A model generated the notes under the pieces. It had not been told where the DNA came from and did not search any database. It saw nothing but the letters and a program-made list of their open reading frames with translations. Below, piece by piece: positions 14,938 to 15,650 of a stretch of 15,650 bases of DNA (within the stretch, counting starts at the first letter, position 1; each line of letters starts with the position of its first letter). The translations under genes and the position numbers were made by a program. This stretch comes from DASXMX01 sp036794395 (GTDB lineage: Bacteria > Planctomycetota > Phycisphaerae > Tepidisphaerales > Tepidisphaeraceae). The stretch lies in NCBI GenBank assembly GCA_036794395.1, contig DAIRGS010000168.1:1-15650 (forward strand), given 5' to 3'.

Positions 14938-15606
14938 ATGCCCGATTGGAACTGGTGGCTCAACTCAAATGCCGGCCTCTACACCCGCATCGCCATCGGT
15001 TGCTCTATCTTCGCGCTACTGGCAACCATCGATCTGTTCCGCAATGGCCGCTCGGCTACCCGATGGCGCGAGTATGTCTTTCTGCTCCTGGCCGTCGGAT
15101 TAGCCATGGCTTACGGCGCAATCAACGATGCGATTGCCTCGCGCGTTTCCTGGGAATTCTTCTACTACGGCAAAGGCGTTGCCCAACAGCTCGGCCCCGC
15201 CATTCCCCCAGACCCGGCCGCCCTTGAATCCGCCGCGATCGGCGTCGGCCTCCGGGCCACCTGGTCGGCCGGCCTGGTCATCGGCGTCGCACTCCTCATC
15301 GCCAACAACCCCCGCCCAAACCGCACCCGTCTCAGGTACCAAACCCTGATCGCCCTGCTCATCCCCATCTTCTTGATCGCCGCCCTCAGCGCCGCCATCG
15401 GCGCGCTTATAGGCAGCCGAGGCGCACTGGCTTGGACCAACTCCGACATCGCCGCAATCGCCCGCGACAATCTCTTCCGCCCCGCCCGTTTCATGGCCGC
15501 CTACGGCATGAACCTGGGCGGCTACACCGGAGGCCTCCTCGCCACCGCCGCCGCCATCACCTGGATCTCCCGCAAACGCCGCACACCACCCATCGTTCAC
15601 AGGTAA
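14938..15606 (+). CDS. Multi-pass membrane protein, 222 residues, unknown function
   Basis: The start was chosen at ATG 14938 (MPDWNWWLNSNAGLYTRIAI) because the frame upstream runs through repeat DNA; no good ribosome-binding site is visible. Hydrophobic segments lie at about 16-33, 46-63, 102-121, 136-158 and 188-210, giving five likely helices. A polar, aromatic loop between the second and third contains AINDAIASRVSWEFFYYGKG (60-79). It vaguely recalls the 'HDQIT...EYF' stretch of some uncharacterised bacterial membrane proteins, but I would not assign a family on this. The C-terminus is short and basic. The remaining 44 bases (15607-15650) are pyrimidine-rich and show no gene. Confidence 0.75.
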   Translation: MPDWNWWLNSNAGLYTRIAIGCSIFALLATIDLFRNGRSATRWREYVFLLLAVGLAMAYGAINDAIASRVSWEFFYYGKGVAQQLGPAIPPDPAALESAAIGVGLRATWSAGLVIGVALLIANNPRPNRTRLRYQTLIALLIPIFLIAALSAAIGALIGSRGALAWTNSDIAAIARDNLFRPARFMAAYGMNLGGYTGGLLATAAAITWISRKRRTPPIVHR

Positions 15607-15650
15607 CCGCCCGCCAGAAAGTCTCCTTGTCTCCCCCTCTCCCCCTCCTC

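Overview
The window looks like chromosomal DNA of a GC-rich (roughly 58-60% by eye), free-living bacterium, most likely an uncultured planctomycete, possibly Phycisphaerae. This is an inference from three things: a large TPR-plus-O-GlcNAc-transferase protein, small proteins of a planctomycete flavour, and many dispersed intergenic repeats of the 'cacgaaggcacgaagg' and 'cacagagg' kinds. A run of 10 N at 12893-12902 shows that this is a draft scaffold. I see no rRNA, tRNA, CRISPR array, transposase or phage gene.

Left part (278-8062, all minus strand): one operon for a peptide/nickel-type (Opp/Dpp) ABC importer. In transcription order it encodes an OppC-like permease, a membrane-anchored family 5 solute-binding protein, an OppB-like permease, a second, longer OppC-like permease, and the ATPases OppD and OppF. 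Coupling is tight at oppB/oppC (11-base overlap) and oppD/oppF (ATGA overlap). At three other points the genes are separated by repeat elements, each starting only 4-9 bases after a stop codon. The binding protein would capture an oligopeptide or similar solute at the outer face of the inner membrane, OppB plus an OppC would form the channel, and OppD/OppF would drive it. Having two OppC-type permeases with one OppB is unusual.

Middle (8063-9812): the 5' region of that operon, with a perfect 12-base palindrome beside a possible -10 box. Next comes a decayed ABC-exporter gene on the plus strand that has lost its first membrane helices and everything from Walker A onward, yet stays open into a 154-residue unknown tail. 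After it lies a 131-base element with nearly complementary arms of about 48 bases.

Right-centre (9813-12987, plus strand): a giant SPINDLY/OGT-type glycosyltransferase with 13 gapless 34-residue TPR units. It is followed by two small genes: a 59-residue single-pass membrane protein with a -10 box almost touching its start codon, and a small cysteine-containing protein interrupted by the assembly gap.

Right end (12988-15650): a secreted, alpha/beta-hydrolase-like protein (minus strand) with a degenerate nucleophile elbow and a disordered, TPR-like C-terminal part. A divergent 222-residue multi-pass membrane protein of unknown function follows on the plus strand. The intergenic DNA here carries tandem and palindromic repeats. 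No complete new multi-gene system is evident. The most unusual signals are the placement of repeats after operon stop codons, the long inverted-repeat element, the truncated exporter with its extra tail, and the doubled OppC.
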